Below are positions 49,431-62,300 of a DNA stretch of 64,000 bases, in pieces; the stretch's first letter is position 1, and each line of letters opens with the position of its first letter. Made by a program: the position numbers and the translations under genes. Location: positions 71,213,823 to 71,277,822 of the forward strand of contig NC_037092.1 in the NCBI RefSeq assembly GCF_002994745.2, written 5' to 3'. This DNA is from Rosa chinensis. Lineage: Eukaryota > Streptophyta > Magnoliopsida > Rosales > Rosaceae. Below the pieces are notes generated by a model. The model made no database searches. It saw only the letters and a program-made list of their open reading frames with translations, and was not told where the DNA came from.

Positions 49431-52400
49431 ATGAGTATCCCAAACAAGGATGAGAAGAACAGCAAGGGCTTCTTCGCCGCCATGAGTTCCGGCCTCTCCG
49501 TCTTCGGCAGCGCCATGCACCGATCCGTTGGCGGGTTAGCTTTCATTTCTGTCCCTTTTTTTTTTTTTTTTTTTTTCAATCCTCAATCTTTCAGTTCGAT
49601 TTTTCATGCACTTGGTGTTGTAGAACCCTAATGTTCTCCTTTCTTACTCGTAATCACTTGTTCTTGATTTCGATTGGTAAATTCGACTTGAGCTCTGACA
49701 TTTTGATCGGATTCTAGCTTTCAGTCTTGAAATGTACTTGCTTTCATTGATGACTGTGATCTCTTTCGGTTTCGGAATTTTTATTTGTGTGTGAATTATG
49801 TGATGGAGAGCTCCGTAACCGTGTTTTCGTGGTTCTGTTCTTGATTTTGTGATAAAGGATGCTGAATTAGGTGTCCTTTTTGTTGTGCCACCTTTAGTTT
49901 CTGAATACTTACAACTTGAGCTAGAGTGTTAATCAGCTAGCTAGCTAGCTAGGCATCTGGAGTGTTGAATGAGGACTCTTATGTATATATATGTGTGTAC
50001 TTGTCTTTTGAGGATTAATATTAGAAATACCAATTTAGTCACAAATATTAGATGTCTGGGATTGATATTAGATGATTCTCAACCTGTGATAATCGTTGAA
50101 GCAGATCTCTTGCTATAGATTAATTTGAACAAAAGCCTTGGATGGGGGACTTTAGTAAGTTTTAGGGCAGGGGAATGACTGGAATGAAATTCTTAATCAT
50201 ATTATGGCTATTGCTGCAAACTTTCTCTCTTTTTCTCTGCTAGTTATATTAGATGAGTTTGTTGACACTCCAGAGAGTAAGCGTCATACTGATAGCTTCA
50301 TTCTGCTTCTGGGAAGGGGTCTCCAATAGTGTTGTGCACAACTGTCAGCATTGTATACTCAATGAACTTTAAATAGTGTCCCATGGGGATTTCATTAAAA
50401 TGGTTAAACATAGCTTCGTCTTTTGATTTGGCCATTAGTTCATCTGCTTGTGTACATATTGATAGAGGAAACTACCCTGGTACTTACTGATTTGTTAATA
50501 AGGAGTGAGTTCTATCAGTTGAATGTGATTCTCCTCTTTCATCTAGGATGCTTGGTTATGAAGGGGTGGAAGTTATAAATCCAGAGGGAGGCAAAGAAGA
50601 CGCAGAGGAGGAAGCTCAACGAGGAAGATGGAAACAGGAGGTATGCTAATTTTTCGTCTCTACAGTCTCCCTTTTAAGGATGTGTTGCTCTTTTATCATT
50701 TGCATTTGGTCATTAGGTGTAAGAGTTCGTTTTCATGTTTTTTTTTTTTTTTTGGTTATCAAGTATGTGTTTTTTAAGAGGGTTGGCTTTCTGTTCGGGA
50801 AGGAGCATCTTTTTTGTACTCATATAAAATTTTGATGTGGCAATAGGCCAATTCTCATGTTTAACTCCAGATTGCAATGTTTCTGGAGTCTTAGGTGTCA
50901 TTGTGAATTTATGATAGGTGTAACATTAACTTATAAACTGTATTAGTGAACAGTTGATCAAAAATATGTGGCTTTGTAGCATTTTCTTGTCAGTTCCCCC
51001 ATTCTCCCCATCCTCAGTGCACAAATAAAATAGGAATTATGTTGTCTTCTTCATGAAATGCTATTGATCATACTTAAACTGAATTTCTTATGCATCTGTA
51101 CATTTCTCTGTTAAAGGAACGAGACAGTTACTGGAAGATGATGCAAAAGTATATAGGTTCAGATATAACATCAATGGTGACTCTTCCTGTATATATTTTT
51201 GAGCCAATGACAATGCTGCAGAAAATGGCAGAGGTTTGTACTAAACATCTGGCTGCGTGTCTACCTGGATAGTTGTGCACATTGCATATATGGTTTGATT
51301 GTTTTGTTAACTGTGCAATACCTACAGCTGATGGAATATTCACACTTGTTGGATCGTGCTGATGAATGTGAGGATCCTTATATGCGGTTGGTGTACACCA
51401 GTGAGTATGGCTTTCCTTCGCTTGTGATGCACATTCAAGTTTCATTTTATGGTTGATGTATATCTATACATATCTGTTATTCATTACAGCTTCATGGGCT
51501 ATATCTGTCTACTACGCCTACCAGCGAACATGGAAACCATTTAATCCTATACTTGGGGAGACTTATGAGATGGTTAATCACTGTGGGATTACATTCGTTG
51601 CAGAGCAGGTGAGCTTTTGAGGGCCATGACTGTCTGAGTTTTTCATGTACATGCAAAACTCCCCTCCCATGGTGTTACACATTAGATTTTCTCTCCTACT
51701 CTCGTGATCCATTTAAGATCGTGAATACCCTTAATTAACCATCATACAACATTATTCCAGGTCAGTCATCATCCACCAATGAGTGCTGCTCATGGTGAAA
51801 ATGAGCATTTCACTTATGATGTGACGTCAAAGCTGAAAACTAAATTTTTAGGGAACTCTCTTGATGTTTACCCTGTTGGAAGGTATTACAAACTCTGCTT
51901 GTTCTTTAATATGTAGTTTTTGATCTCCCGACAATATATTATTCATTTGGATGTCATGCAATACACTAGTGCTGAACTGCTGGTAGAAAGTTTCACCTCT
52001 TTTTTCTTCTGGTTTTGAATGGTTTCTAGAGCTAATTCCTTGGGAGAGCTCGATCTCTTCCCCTAGAAAAATGTATAATTAATTATCTGCTTTGGCTGCA
52101 TTGTAGTGAATTCTTCCTGAAGGAAAAAGATGTAAGAATTAGATATAATAGATAGCTATGCACATATATCAACAATAGATGAACAATTATTTGAATTATG
52201 GATCTGCGTCATTTTAGAATTTTTTTTGTACTTTTGTTGATGTATGGTTGGCTTTTTTGAAATTCTATGTAATCAAGTGAGATTTTATTCTTCATTATGA
52301 TGTGTTTTTTCTTTCTTTCTGTTAATATTTTTTCCTTGAAATTAAAAAATTGGATTGAACATTTATGTTATATATTTTGCGTTTGTTTACAGAACCCGAG

Positions 52401-54036
52401 TGACTCTTAAAAGAGATGGTGTAGTCTTAGATTTAGTGCCACCTCCCACAAAGGTAAACAACTTGATATTCGGACGGACTTGGGTTGATTCACCTGGAGA
52501 GATGATCATGACAAATCTGACAACTGGGGACAAAGCTGTGCTATGTTTCCAGCCTTGTGGCTGGTTTGGGTATGAATTCCTTCAAGCATCTGTTCTGCTA
52601 TCTATGAATTATTCAAGTGTTTCGATAGCCGTGTTGTTACTGCTAGAACTTTGTAGTACAATGAGATTTGAACTTTCTATTTGTCACCTTTTAATCTCAT
52701 TGGAATTGATTTCTGAGCTGGTGTTTTTTCTTTGTCTATAAATCAAGAAAAATGCTTCAAAATAAATAATTCACTGGATCCTGAAATGAATGAAATGTTT
52801 CAGTACAATCTACTAACGAATGAATTTTGAAAATATTACTTTTGATTTATAACCTTCAGTGTTGGTTTGCAAAATTAGTTTATAGACCATGTAGTAGTTA
52901 CAAGTTTTGCTAGTGGTGATAAATTAAAAGTTGTATTTTGTTGCAGAGCTGGTCGTTATGAAGTGGATGGATATGTTTATAATTCTGCTGAGGAACCTAA
53001 GATATTGATGACTGGGAAATGGAATGAATCCATGAATTATCAACCTTGTGATATGGAAGGGGAACCCCTTCCAGGAACAGAATTAAAAGAGGTACTCATA
53101 GTCTTATCTTTGTTGTATATTTTTGTCAGTCAAGTTTCATCTGCAATATGCGCAACTGTATTCTTTGAGTTAAGTTACATCTACATTATTTTTATGAAGA
53201 CCATTTTAATACTGTTGTAGTGTATTATTTATTATAGAGCAAATGGTGTCCATCTAGAGCGTGGTGAAGGCTTGCTATTCATTCATGTTTAGTAAAATAT
53301 TCACCAGTATTTATCTGCTAGGTTCAGCTATGTTCTTTGGTACAGAAACAAAGGTTTGAAGAAGATGATGAATCGTTTACTTGAGATTCTCTTTATTCTG
53401 GACTGTTGCTTGTATCATGCGGTTATATTGCTGGCTGTATATACTAAATAGTCTAGCTTCTGGCATTCACAAAGAATGATATCTGCAGGTTTGGCATATT
53501 GCCAATGTTCCGGAGAATGACAAATTTCAGTACACATACTTTGCACATAAAATAAATAGCTTTAACACTGCTCCTAAAAAGTTGTTGGCATCGGACTCGC
53601 GTTTGCGCCCTGATAGATATGCACTTGAGAATGGCGATCTATCCAAAGCAGGTGCAGAGAAGAGCAGGTATCTTTCTCTCTCTATTCGTACTTTTTCCAA
53701 AAGGGAATCAGTGTTGGATTATATGTAATATTTCTAATATTACTGTGAAGATCTTTGAACCTGTTATTTATCCTTTGTTTCTCTTTCAGATTGGAGGAGA
53801 GGCAGAGAGCTGAAAAGAGAGAACGAGAAGCAAAGGAACAAAAGTTTACACCAAGATGGTTCGACTTAACTGAGGAGGTTACACCTACACCGTGGGGTGA
53901 CTTGGAAGTCTATCAGTATAACAGTAAATACACTCAACACCGTGCTGCAATTGATAGCTCTGACTCTGTTGATGGGGTTGATGTGAAATCAATTGACTTC
54001 AACCCATGGCAGTATGGCAATGTGTCCGCAGAATGA
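49431..54036 (+). CDS. ORP3: ORP3-like oxysterol-binding protein-related protein, intact
   Basis: This is a cytosolic or ER-associated lipid-transfer protein of the OSBP-related family. Ten exons: 49,431-49,534; 50,547-50,640; 51,117-51,233; 51,328-51,400; 51,490-51,608; 51,761-51,882; 52,393-52,569; 52,947-53,091; 53,489-53,667; 53,790-54,036. They sum to 1,377 bases, or 458 residues, the length of plant ORP3A/3C-type proteins. All introns are GT-AG and the phases join without a break. The start gives an N-terminus with [17 protein letters not shown], as in ORP3 proteins. The OSBP domain fills the rest, with the EQVSHHPP signature across exons 5/6, [10 protein letters not shown], and a C-terminal [12 protein letters not shown]. 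There is no PH domain, as usual for this subgroup. The symbol is a subfamily name, not a proven orthologue. Confidence 0.95.
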
Positions 54037-54239
54037 GGTATACCCCGTTTTGTGTTAGCTTGTTTGATTGTGATGCTGGCCCATTTGACTTTTTGGTTTG
54101 TGGAAGCAGTTGTTGTCATGTGTACATTGTATCCCATTCCAGAGTCCATCCTAGATAGCTAGCTTTGTTCCTTCTCCCTACCCCAAATCTCTGTTTGTTA
54201 CTGATATCTCTCATAGTTTAGAGAAAGGCAATGAAATGG

Positions 54240-55022
54240 AAAAAAGTTTAAAGAGTTTGTTTGGTTAATGCTATGATATTTGGTGTGAAGCCTTCAACCG
54301 TTTGTTTGGTTGGTTAATGGCTAAATGCTATGATATATGGTGCCAAGCCTTTGACTCATAGAACAAGCTACTTTTGGTGCCCAGCCTTCGACTGTTTCAA
54401 TACTTCCCATTTCAGAGTTACTGCTCTGAGTGCAGCCATACTTATGTGGCAAGTCAAGTTTATGACTTTGGATAGAGCTGGTTTCTACCATGATCCTTCT
54501 CTCTCTTGATTAAGTTACGTACTCAAAAGTTTACAGGTGCCGCTGCTAGGAAAAGAAATACAGTATTCTTTTGTACATTGTATGGATCTTGTTAGTTGTT
54601 ATATACTTATTAGGATTTCTTGAATCGAAAAGGGCGCCAAAATACCTTTCTCCAGTAAATGAAAAGGTATACCTGTTTTAAAGAATATGAGATGCAGATG
54701 TAAAAGGGAAAAATCCCGTCGAGTAAATTGAACGATAAAATTCAACAAAAGAGACCTCTAGCATATTCTTCATTGTCAAACAGATTACAGTCCTGCCGTA
54801 GTTTCACCGTGTGTTGCCATAGTAGCCACAACCTCTCCATACTCGATTGGAAAAACCATTATTTCTTCCATCAGAGAAACCACCATCGGATTTATGGGAA
54901 AACCTATTATTTCTTCTATCAGAGAAATCATGAACCCTGCCATCTCTTCTTCCAAAACCATCACCAGGGCCAAATCTTCCTCCCCTTGCTTTTTCTTGTA
55001 GATTAGGCAATATTTCCAACAC
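54240..55022 (-). repeat. Helicase 3'-end module, original position
   Basis: This is the last exon (Arg/Gly/Asn-rich tail) plus downstream flank of the RH7-type gene. It shares with 56,575-57,326 the coding string TCCGATGGTGGTTTCTCTGA, the tail end ACTATGGCAACA, flank motifs (TTTCTCCAGTAAAT, AAATCCC) and the far landmark TGCTATGATATTTGGTG, in the same order. Confidence 0.8.
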
Positions 55023-56415
55023 CTTTTACTTCACACTAGCGACTTTCTTCGAACCTGCACCCATATACAGATATATGAAATCAATGAGTGATCCATGTCT
55101 AAAAGAAAATATAATCAAATAAGACAATTCGATTGACAACAATTCCATAAAATGAAGAAAACACACTTTACCAGCAAGAATATCCAAATCTCAGCAGCTA
55201 CTTCAAAACATTCACCCTTTCCGTCAGTTATTAACTTCATACCCTTTAGTGACTCAACCTTCTCCTCGGGCAAGAACCTCTTCAAGAGTTTATAAGCTCA
55301 AATGAGAGAAAGTTGGTGGAAATCAAGAGGCAAACATATTGAAAAAAACCTAACTGGTTCAACTGTCAGCAGATTGATTATCGGAACCATATGATCTAAG
55401 TCATATAACTTGATCATTTCATGCAGTGTTTTTTTTTTTTTTTTTGTGGGACTTAAAATAAAACAAGGCAAGAGTGATTAATGCTAATCCCCGGTGTGTA
55501 AAGGGCTCTTCCACACTCAAGCAGTACCGTGACATGGTAAGAACTAAGAAGTGCTCTCTTTTTTATCTCGGTGGAGCCCTGCACACCGTAGAACAATAGC
55601 TCACGTTTTAGATCGGCAATTTCAGATCAAAATGCATCATGTAATGAGAAATAGATAAGAAAAAAAGCTTACAGCAGTCTTAGCAAGGGCCTTTGCCAGT
55701 AGTTTTCTGCATATAGGCCAGAGGTGTTAAGAAGCTCCTCTGCAATAGACTCGAAAGCGGGAATTTCACTGCATGCGATTAGAAAAAGTGCATTAATATC
55801 TGATTATCTGAACCCAATCAACCTCAGTTTTGTCTGGAAAAACAAAGAAAAAGAGCTCGCCTCTAAGTACCTCATTATACATTGCAACCATTCAATACCA
55901 AAAGAGAGAAACAATCCAGGATCCTCACCTGCTCTCCCTGTGCATCCACATCGATGGATATAGTCTTCTGCATTACGTGGAGGTTCATACTGAATCATGA
56001 ACGATAAAAGTAAATGAGATGAACAAATATAGATAGAGTTCTAATTAAATTGCACTCACACATACCTGGATAATTAATTGAATATCATTGATATCCGGTC
56101 CATGTGCTGCAACATTTGTGGCTACTAATGTCAAGAACTTCAGACCCTGAAGCCGAAAGTGTCACCTGAAGATACCAGATACGTACAAGAAGGTGGGAAT
56201 TAATTCTGTGAATAGAAGCTAAGACCCTGAAAATACCTTGTTTTGTAAGTTTTACAAAGAGAAGTAAAAATGTATCATGTTTAAGTAAGTGTTTAACTAT
56301 AGCTCACGTTGAGCCTGCTGTATGTCCCCATGCAAAGATTATGCTCCAAGCAACGAGCAGCAAGTTTAGAAGCACTTTCCTTTGTCGCAATGAAAACTAT
56401 TGTATTACCTCCGAC
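54804..56415 (-). pseudogene. RH7-type helicase, decayed RecA2 and C-terminal half
   Basis: This is the second half of the split helicase locus on the minus strand. Recognisable pieces in order: motif IV region TIVFIATKESASKLAARCLE (about 56,300-56,412); LTLVATNVAAHGPDINDIQL (motif V, about 56,068-56,146); EPPRNAEDYIHRCGCTGRAG (motif VI, about 55,929-55,990); FESIAEELLNTSGLYAE (about 55,700-55,770); EIKKRALLSS and ALYTPG (about 55,490-55,610); RFLPEEKVESLKGMKLITDG (about 55,200-55,290); KVLEILPNLQEKA plus the tail, with its stop at 54,804-54,806. Key residues are lost (motif V AAHGPD for AARGLD, motif VI GCTGR for GRTGR). A one-base shift follows TSGLYAE, another follows ITDGKG, and a TAA precedes KVLEILP. 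It may be transcribed as 3' read-through of the upstream half, but it cannot encode a helicase. Confidence 0.8.
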
Positions 56416-56574
56416 TCAGAAACATAGAAATTGGATACATGAGGAATTCAAAGTCCTCCCTATCCGGTCCATGTTGCAATATTGTAAATTTGCAATATAT
56501 ATAAGTCGCCTTGATGACGGTCTACCTCCATTTTGGTCTGAATGAATCTATCTCACCCTTTGTCACGCTCATAA

Positions 56575-57326
56575 TATATAGGGTGTTTGGTAATGCTATG
56601 ATATTTGGTGCTGTTGTGCCAAGCCTTCAATTCGACCATATAGAAGGAGCTATGTTAATGGCGCAACATCACGCTATGCTTCAGTAGTCCAAGTTTTTAA
56701 ATTTTGGATATGCTGGTTACTTTTCTCTAAATGACATGTTTTTTCTCTTCATTAAGTTATGTAGCTCCTTTAGCCCTGCAAGTGCTGACTGTGCCGGATC
56801 TAGCAGGATAAGAAAAACTCAGTATGATTTTTTTTTTTTTTTTGTCAACTAACTCTGTATGGATTTTGAATCACAAAAAAAACTCGATCCAATACAACAC
56901 CTTTAATTTTCTCCAGTAAATAGAAAACTGAATTTAAAAAAGTGGACTTTCATTTCTACAAACTTGATCGAGAAGCGTAGGGACAGGGAAAATCCCATCG
57001 GCTAAAATAAAAGAAAAAAAAGAAGGGTAAGCCCTCTAGTGAATATTTTCTTCATGATCATATATGCTCTTCCCTTCACGTCGATTTACTGGCTTTCATC
57101 ACTTCCGACCCTTATATGCAACCTTCATTTACAGGCTACTTGATGAGCAACGCTCTAAGTTTCACCATCTGTTGCCATAGTTGCTGCGACCTGTCCCACC
57201 TTGACCGGAAAACCTATAATTTCTTTTATCAGAGAAACCACCATCGGATTGACTGGTCTTCATTTTTTCATTACCAACCAAATCAACCTTTTTATAATTT
57301 GATTTAAGATACCTGGAGGGAGCAAT
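56575..57326 (-). repeat. Second copy of the helicase 3'-end module, inside the gene
   Basis: It is a diverged duplicate of 54,240-55,022. It supplies the last exon's tail and 3' flank for the truncated gene at 57,162-59,115 and separates that gene from its former RecA2 half. The fusion point is inside exon 6, after the linker residues NEKMKTSQ and before SDGGFSD. Confidence 0.8.
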
Positions 57327-59115
57327 CTGAAAAAGAAAAATGAAATTCGTTTATAGGTATGTGCCAAAGGTTCAAGGTTCATAGAAGGAACTGTCACCCC
57401 AACTTCTATGTAGAACTTTTTTGGTTCAAAGTTGAACAACTCGGGTTCATATACTTACCTCTTCCACCCAATGGGGCATGGTAGTACTGAAGAGAAGCGT
57501 TTGAACTTTAGCTACATCATATTCCTTGCCTGCAAACCCATGAAACAGAAATAGATATAGAAGATATGTACTTTGTGAAAATATGAAAACACCCGTTGAG
57601 CAAATTAAGGTATACCTAGAATGAATTCAACATGTTCAACTAACCCCTTCTTTGACATTTCATCAGCTTCACCAAGGACCCGAAACTTCAAATTGCTCAA
57701 GTCTATGTTGCCCTTTTCTATTTGATCCTACACCAAACTCGCATTACTTTAACTTGGGAATTCGGCAAAGCTAACACTACAAGAACTCAAAATTAAATAT
57801 CGGAAAGTACTTGATCGATCTCTACCTTTACACGGCCAGGTGTTCCAACAATGATATCAACCCGGCCTCTCTTTAACTTCTTTGTTTGAACCTTGTGGGA
57901 GGATCCTCCGTGTACACAACATGACACTATTCCCAAAGAACCGCCGTAAAATCCAAATTCCTTAAGAACCTGAATGAACAAAATTAATTGTCACGCATGC
58001 GTGGATATGATACTAAGCAAAACAAACTGAGGTTGATGGTAAATGATATATACCTGTATGGCCAAGTCCCTTGTAGGTAAAAGTACGATAACAGTTGGAG
58101 CCCTGTACCCGGTCTTTTTAGATTGTTCTGCAGAACCATTTATTAGAGACTCCAGGATGGGTAACACAAAAGCCAGAGTTTTATCCTGCAACCAACATTG
58201 CAAAAATGTACATATAATGTCCAATATTAACAGACAAACTGCCATTGAATTTTCTAAATTGAATTCTTCAAACAAAGGCCAAAAGCACGGAGATATGGTA
58301 TATTATGTGTCTACTCAACAAAAGTTTTCATTTATCAATATATGAATATTTCTCACGGTTATATTTTTTCAAGTAGTCAAAGTGATAACTAAGAAAAAAG
58401 GTGTGATATCAAATTCAAGTTTAGTTATAGATTTACTGAATTCCAATGTATGATGCTAAAAAAATATCTTACTAGGTATTTTGTATATTTATGAATGAAG
58501 ATAAACAGCTTGGTCTCCTCAAACTAGTCGAATCTGTTTATGTATGTGGAAAAATCGAAAAGAAATAATATTTAGCTACTCATTTAGTACCTGGCCAGCG
58601 CTAGCCTGACCCATCAAGTCGAACCCATCCAAGATGGTATCGAAGGTCATGGCCTGAATTGGAGACAAGGACTCGACCCCCCTCTCCTTCAACTTAGCCA
58701 TCAATGGCTGCGAAATCCGAAACTGCGACACCGCATTAGGTTTCTCCTCCTCCTCCACATTCTTTTTCTTCTCCTCTTCCTCCACCTTGGCCTTCTTTGA
58801 TTTCTTTTTGGTCATCGACACCGCTTTCGGGGTCTCCTCCTCCCCGTTCGTTTTCTTCTCCTCTTGCTCCACCTTGTCCTTCTTTGATTTCTTCTTAGTC
58901 TTTTGTGCCTCAAACTCGCTGTTGGGTTTGGCATTGTTCAAGGGCTCGCTCCTGTTTTCCTTGTCGCCAGCATTCACGTCCATATCCAAATCCTTTCGCT
59001 TCTTTGACTCTTTCTTACTCTTCTTCTCAATTCTCATCGGAATCGGAGTTTCTACGCGTTCCTCTTTCGCCTTTTTCATCTTCTTCTCCTTCTTGTCAAT
59101 ACCTATGGAAGACAT
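57162..59115 (-). CDS. RecA1-only, ATPase-altered RH7-like DEAD-box protein
   Basis: Six exons on the minus strand: 58,591-59,115; 58,054-58,185; 57,826-57,969; 57,616-57,727; 57,459-57,529; 57,162-57,326. They give 1,149 bases, a complete 382-residue frame with GT-AG introns. Residues 8-130 are Lys/Glu-rich, as in the nucleolar RH7/PRH75 family. The Q motif (SPIQ, Gln154) is kept. Motif I reads ASAGQDKT (171-178) for a usual GxGKT, Ia is PTRDLA (212-217), Ib TPGR is kept (262-265), II is GEAD (286-289) for DEAD, and III is STT (319-321) for SAT. After the linker (to about 355) the RecA2 domain is absent and a short Gly/Asn/Arg tail ends the protein. ATP hydrolysis and unwinding are not expected. 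It may be an early pseudogene or a protein with an RNA-binding or dominant role; expression is unknown. Confidence 0.85.
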
Positions 59116-59375
59116 GGCGGTGTTCTATAGAGTGAAACGTATATATATTATAATGTATTAGTGTATATGTTATTTATATCGCGAGGGAGAAGGGTTTCTC
59201 CTGCTTCCGAGGAATGTAGCAGTGAGTTGCATTACAAGGAAAACCAGAGAGGTTAGGGTTTGGCTGCTTTTATTAGGGTTTAGTAGCATTGTTTATTGGG
59301 GTTTTTGACCAAAAAAAAAAAAGCATTGTTTATTGGGCCGTCGAATTGTGTTAACCCCTCAGGTCCGGCCCAACA
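59116..59375 (-). promoter_or_regulatory. Telo-box and site II promoter of the helicase gene
   Basis: Telo-boxes TTAGGGTTT at 59,253-59,261 and 59,273-59,281 are followed upstream by TGGGCC (59,334-59,339) and GGCCCA (59,368-59,373). This combination marks ribosome-biogenesis gene promoters in plants and is kept in both copies although the gene is truncated. Confidence 0.65.
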
Positions 59376-62300
59376 CTAATTTTTACTTACATGAACCACA
59401 TCAACATGCCCAAATTGCCCACAACAGATGATCCTCCAGAGAAAATTGAAATGACCACATGTACAGCTTATTAACAAACCATGGTTCTGGAAACCTAAAA
59501 ACAAACGTACATACTACCCCTAATCACCGAGATAGGAATATCATTCACTATGATTGTCGTTAAACATGGTAGAAAAACTCGCAAAGATCCCAATCGATCC
59601 CAGAAATATTGAAAGAAAGTTGCCGACACCCTGCCCCTCTACTGAGATCCACCCATCAGGACAACGGCCAACTACATTGAGCTGCTGGTTCAAGACGAGT
59701 AGCTGAAACTTGTGAAGAGGAAGTTCATCCAATTAATTAATGATCCAAACTACAGTCTAATAACACTACTAACTTGTTTGGTTCTGAGTACTCTTCTTGG
59801 CCTGCAAAGGTCGATCGACGCTCACCGGCCGGCCTCTCAACCACCTAAAGAAGGCAGACATGTAAGTTTAACTTACATGGTAACATGCATGTTCCGATGT
59901 TCGCTTTGTCCAAAACAACCAACCTTTTCTCCAAGTAGCCAGGCCTGCCAATTCAAAGTGGCCAAAGCCCCTGGCTTAAACTCGAATACTGAAAGACTTG
60001 GGGTGTTTTACAGTGCTCTCTAGTTTCATTACTCATTCTCTCGAAAATTAATGAGTTAGTCTAACTCCAGAACACTATAGAACTTTCGGAAATGACTTAT
60101 GCATATGCAACATCGCAAATTTGCATTGTCACCTTGATGACCCTACCTGCCATTTCAAATCAAAAGTCCATGAATCTATCTCATGCACCCCTTTTTTATG
60201 GACCCGGATGACGAGAGTCCCTGCGAATCATGTCCCTCCCAATTTAACGAGCTTGACGCCTCCATGATTAAAAGCTTTATATCATTTGAATTCGAAATTC
60301 AAATGACTAGAAATGCATGGCATGTACAATTCAGAGACTGATTGCCTTCCAGCCAATGTCCCTTGTGAAATAATTCATCTTGAAACAATTGATTTTGAAA
60401 GAATGAACAAACTGCGGGGTGGTCGTTTTCAAGTGCACTTAGTTTGCTAAGAGGCTATGGCCCTCCATTACAGATGCACAACTTCTTTTGAAGTCTCGTA
60501 ATTATATATAATTAGCCGACAACCTACTGCCTAATATATATATTGCTGCAAATTTGGGTGGAATCGGATCTTACTTAACGCATCTTCATCAATCTTGTTC
60601 AAAATTGTTGTACTTGTTCAAAATTCTCATCACCTCTAATGCTAGCTAGCCAATATTAATTACAAATTTCGGGAGCCACTAGTTAAACGAAATTCATATC
60701 AATTAAGAAATTACATTCATAATGTGAAAATTATTGCGAATCTCACACTAACCGACAGTTATTAGTTATTGATGGACAATTATCAATGAAGATCAGAAAA
60801 ATCCAGAGTTTTCAATTGCTTACCCACGTAAAATTCATAGATCAACCTTCACTCTGATCAACAATATGTCAATTCATCATCCATTATGAAACTCACACCA
60901 ATCAATGGTTGTAAATTACCGAAATTGAACTCATCACAAAATTCACATCAATCAACGATTGTTAGTTATTAATATATAAAGTTGATCTAATATGAAGTTC
61001 ACACTAATCAACTAGTGTGTCACTTGTGTGCATTCAGGCAATATACACTAACAAATTCCATGCACCTTGTAAATTACCTGACCATAAAACTTAAATTTTC
61101 TTCTATGGCATGGCTCTTTGGGATATATAAGAGCTTTGTTCTACCACTTCGTCATTCCTTTCTTCTTTGCAACAAGGTAACTTGTGTCTTGGGTGGGTAT
61201 ACTGCAGATTGGCTTTGCCTTTAATGTTAGCGTATTCTGTACTTAAAGAACTAACCGTGTATTCCGAATAAGTTCTCCATTTTAAATGTGGGGAACAATT
61301 TTTTATGCTTAGTTTGGGAAAAATGAAGATAAAGTTGAATTAATCTTCCATTCTTCATCGCCTGGATAAGTCATGGGTCAAAAGCTTACCATTTGGCACA
61401 GTCAAGTATACCATGCTATCTTTCTCTTGCCATAGCCTTCTTGGTCTTCAACTTCATTTTCTTTTGTACTTCTTTGCTTTGGTCTACGCCATTATATAAT
61501 ACAAAATATCTATACATATAAGAAAATTTTACTGCATGTTGATATATAGTATATATCATTTTTTTTTTATTAATAGAATTTAAAGATTTGCATTATAAAT
61601 TTTTATAATAAAATATACATTTAAAATAAGATAATTTTAGACATAATAACAAGATGAACAATAAAAGAATCATCCAAATGAAATGAATCTAAAGAAACCA
61701 CCAAAAAATTAAGAATTTGATAGTGAAAACATACATCTTAAACCACATTATTTTCGATATAAGCATAAGATCTACGTACATGCACTATACACTATTAACT
61801 ATATATAAATTTCTGAAAACAATTCATGTAAAAGAATAATGCAGCGACACAAATGATATTAGTAGATCAATTTCACCAATATATTTTACAACCTGTATAT
61901 CACGTACTCAATTACAAAACTAATTTGTAGCTAAAAAGATCAAGATGGAGACAGGATATTATGATATCTTAAGGGAACAATTTATGATTAAGTAGCGTGT
62001 AACTAAACCCATGGAATCTTTTAAAAGTGGCTTATAGTTTTGTTCTTTATAATGTCCACCTGAATTTGGTGTTGAAGAATAACTGAATGAGGATCAATAT
62101 CTGCTGCCAAAATGTAGTGATTTACAGACTGTTGGGTTGCAAAGTCTGTGTTTGAAAGGCTCCACGGAACAGAAAGACAGATGAGACTTGGATCTCAACC
62201 GCCACAATGACCCCAATTAGATTTATATTCATGATGAATGTGAGAGAGAGATCTGGGTGTTACTTTTACGTCAAGAAATCCTTTTCTGTTACGTGAACTT

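Noticed and set aside
59541..59732. Minus-strand ORF with a hydrophobic C-terminus (also 9,538-9,774)
   Set aside because: The frame changes length and ending between the two copies because of one-base indels. There is no family resemblance and no clear splice context.
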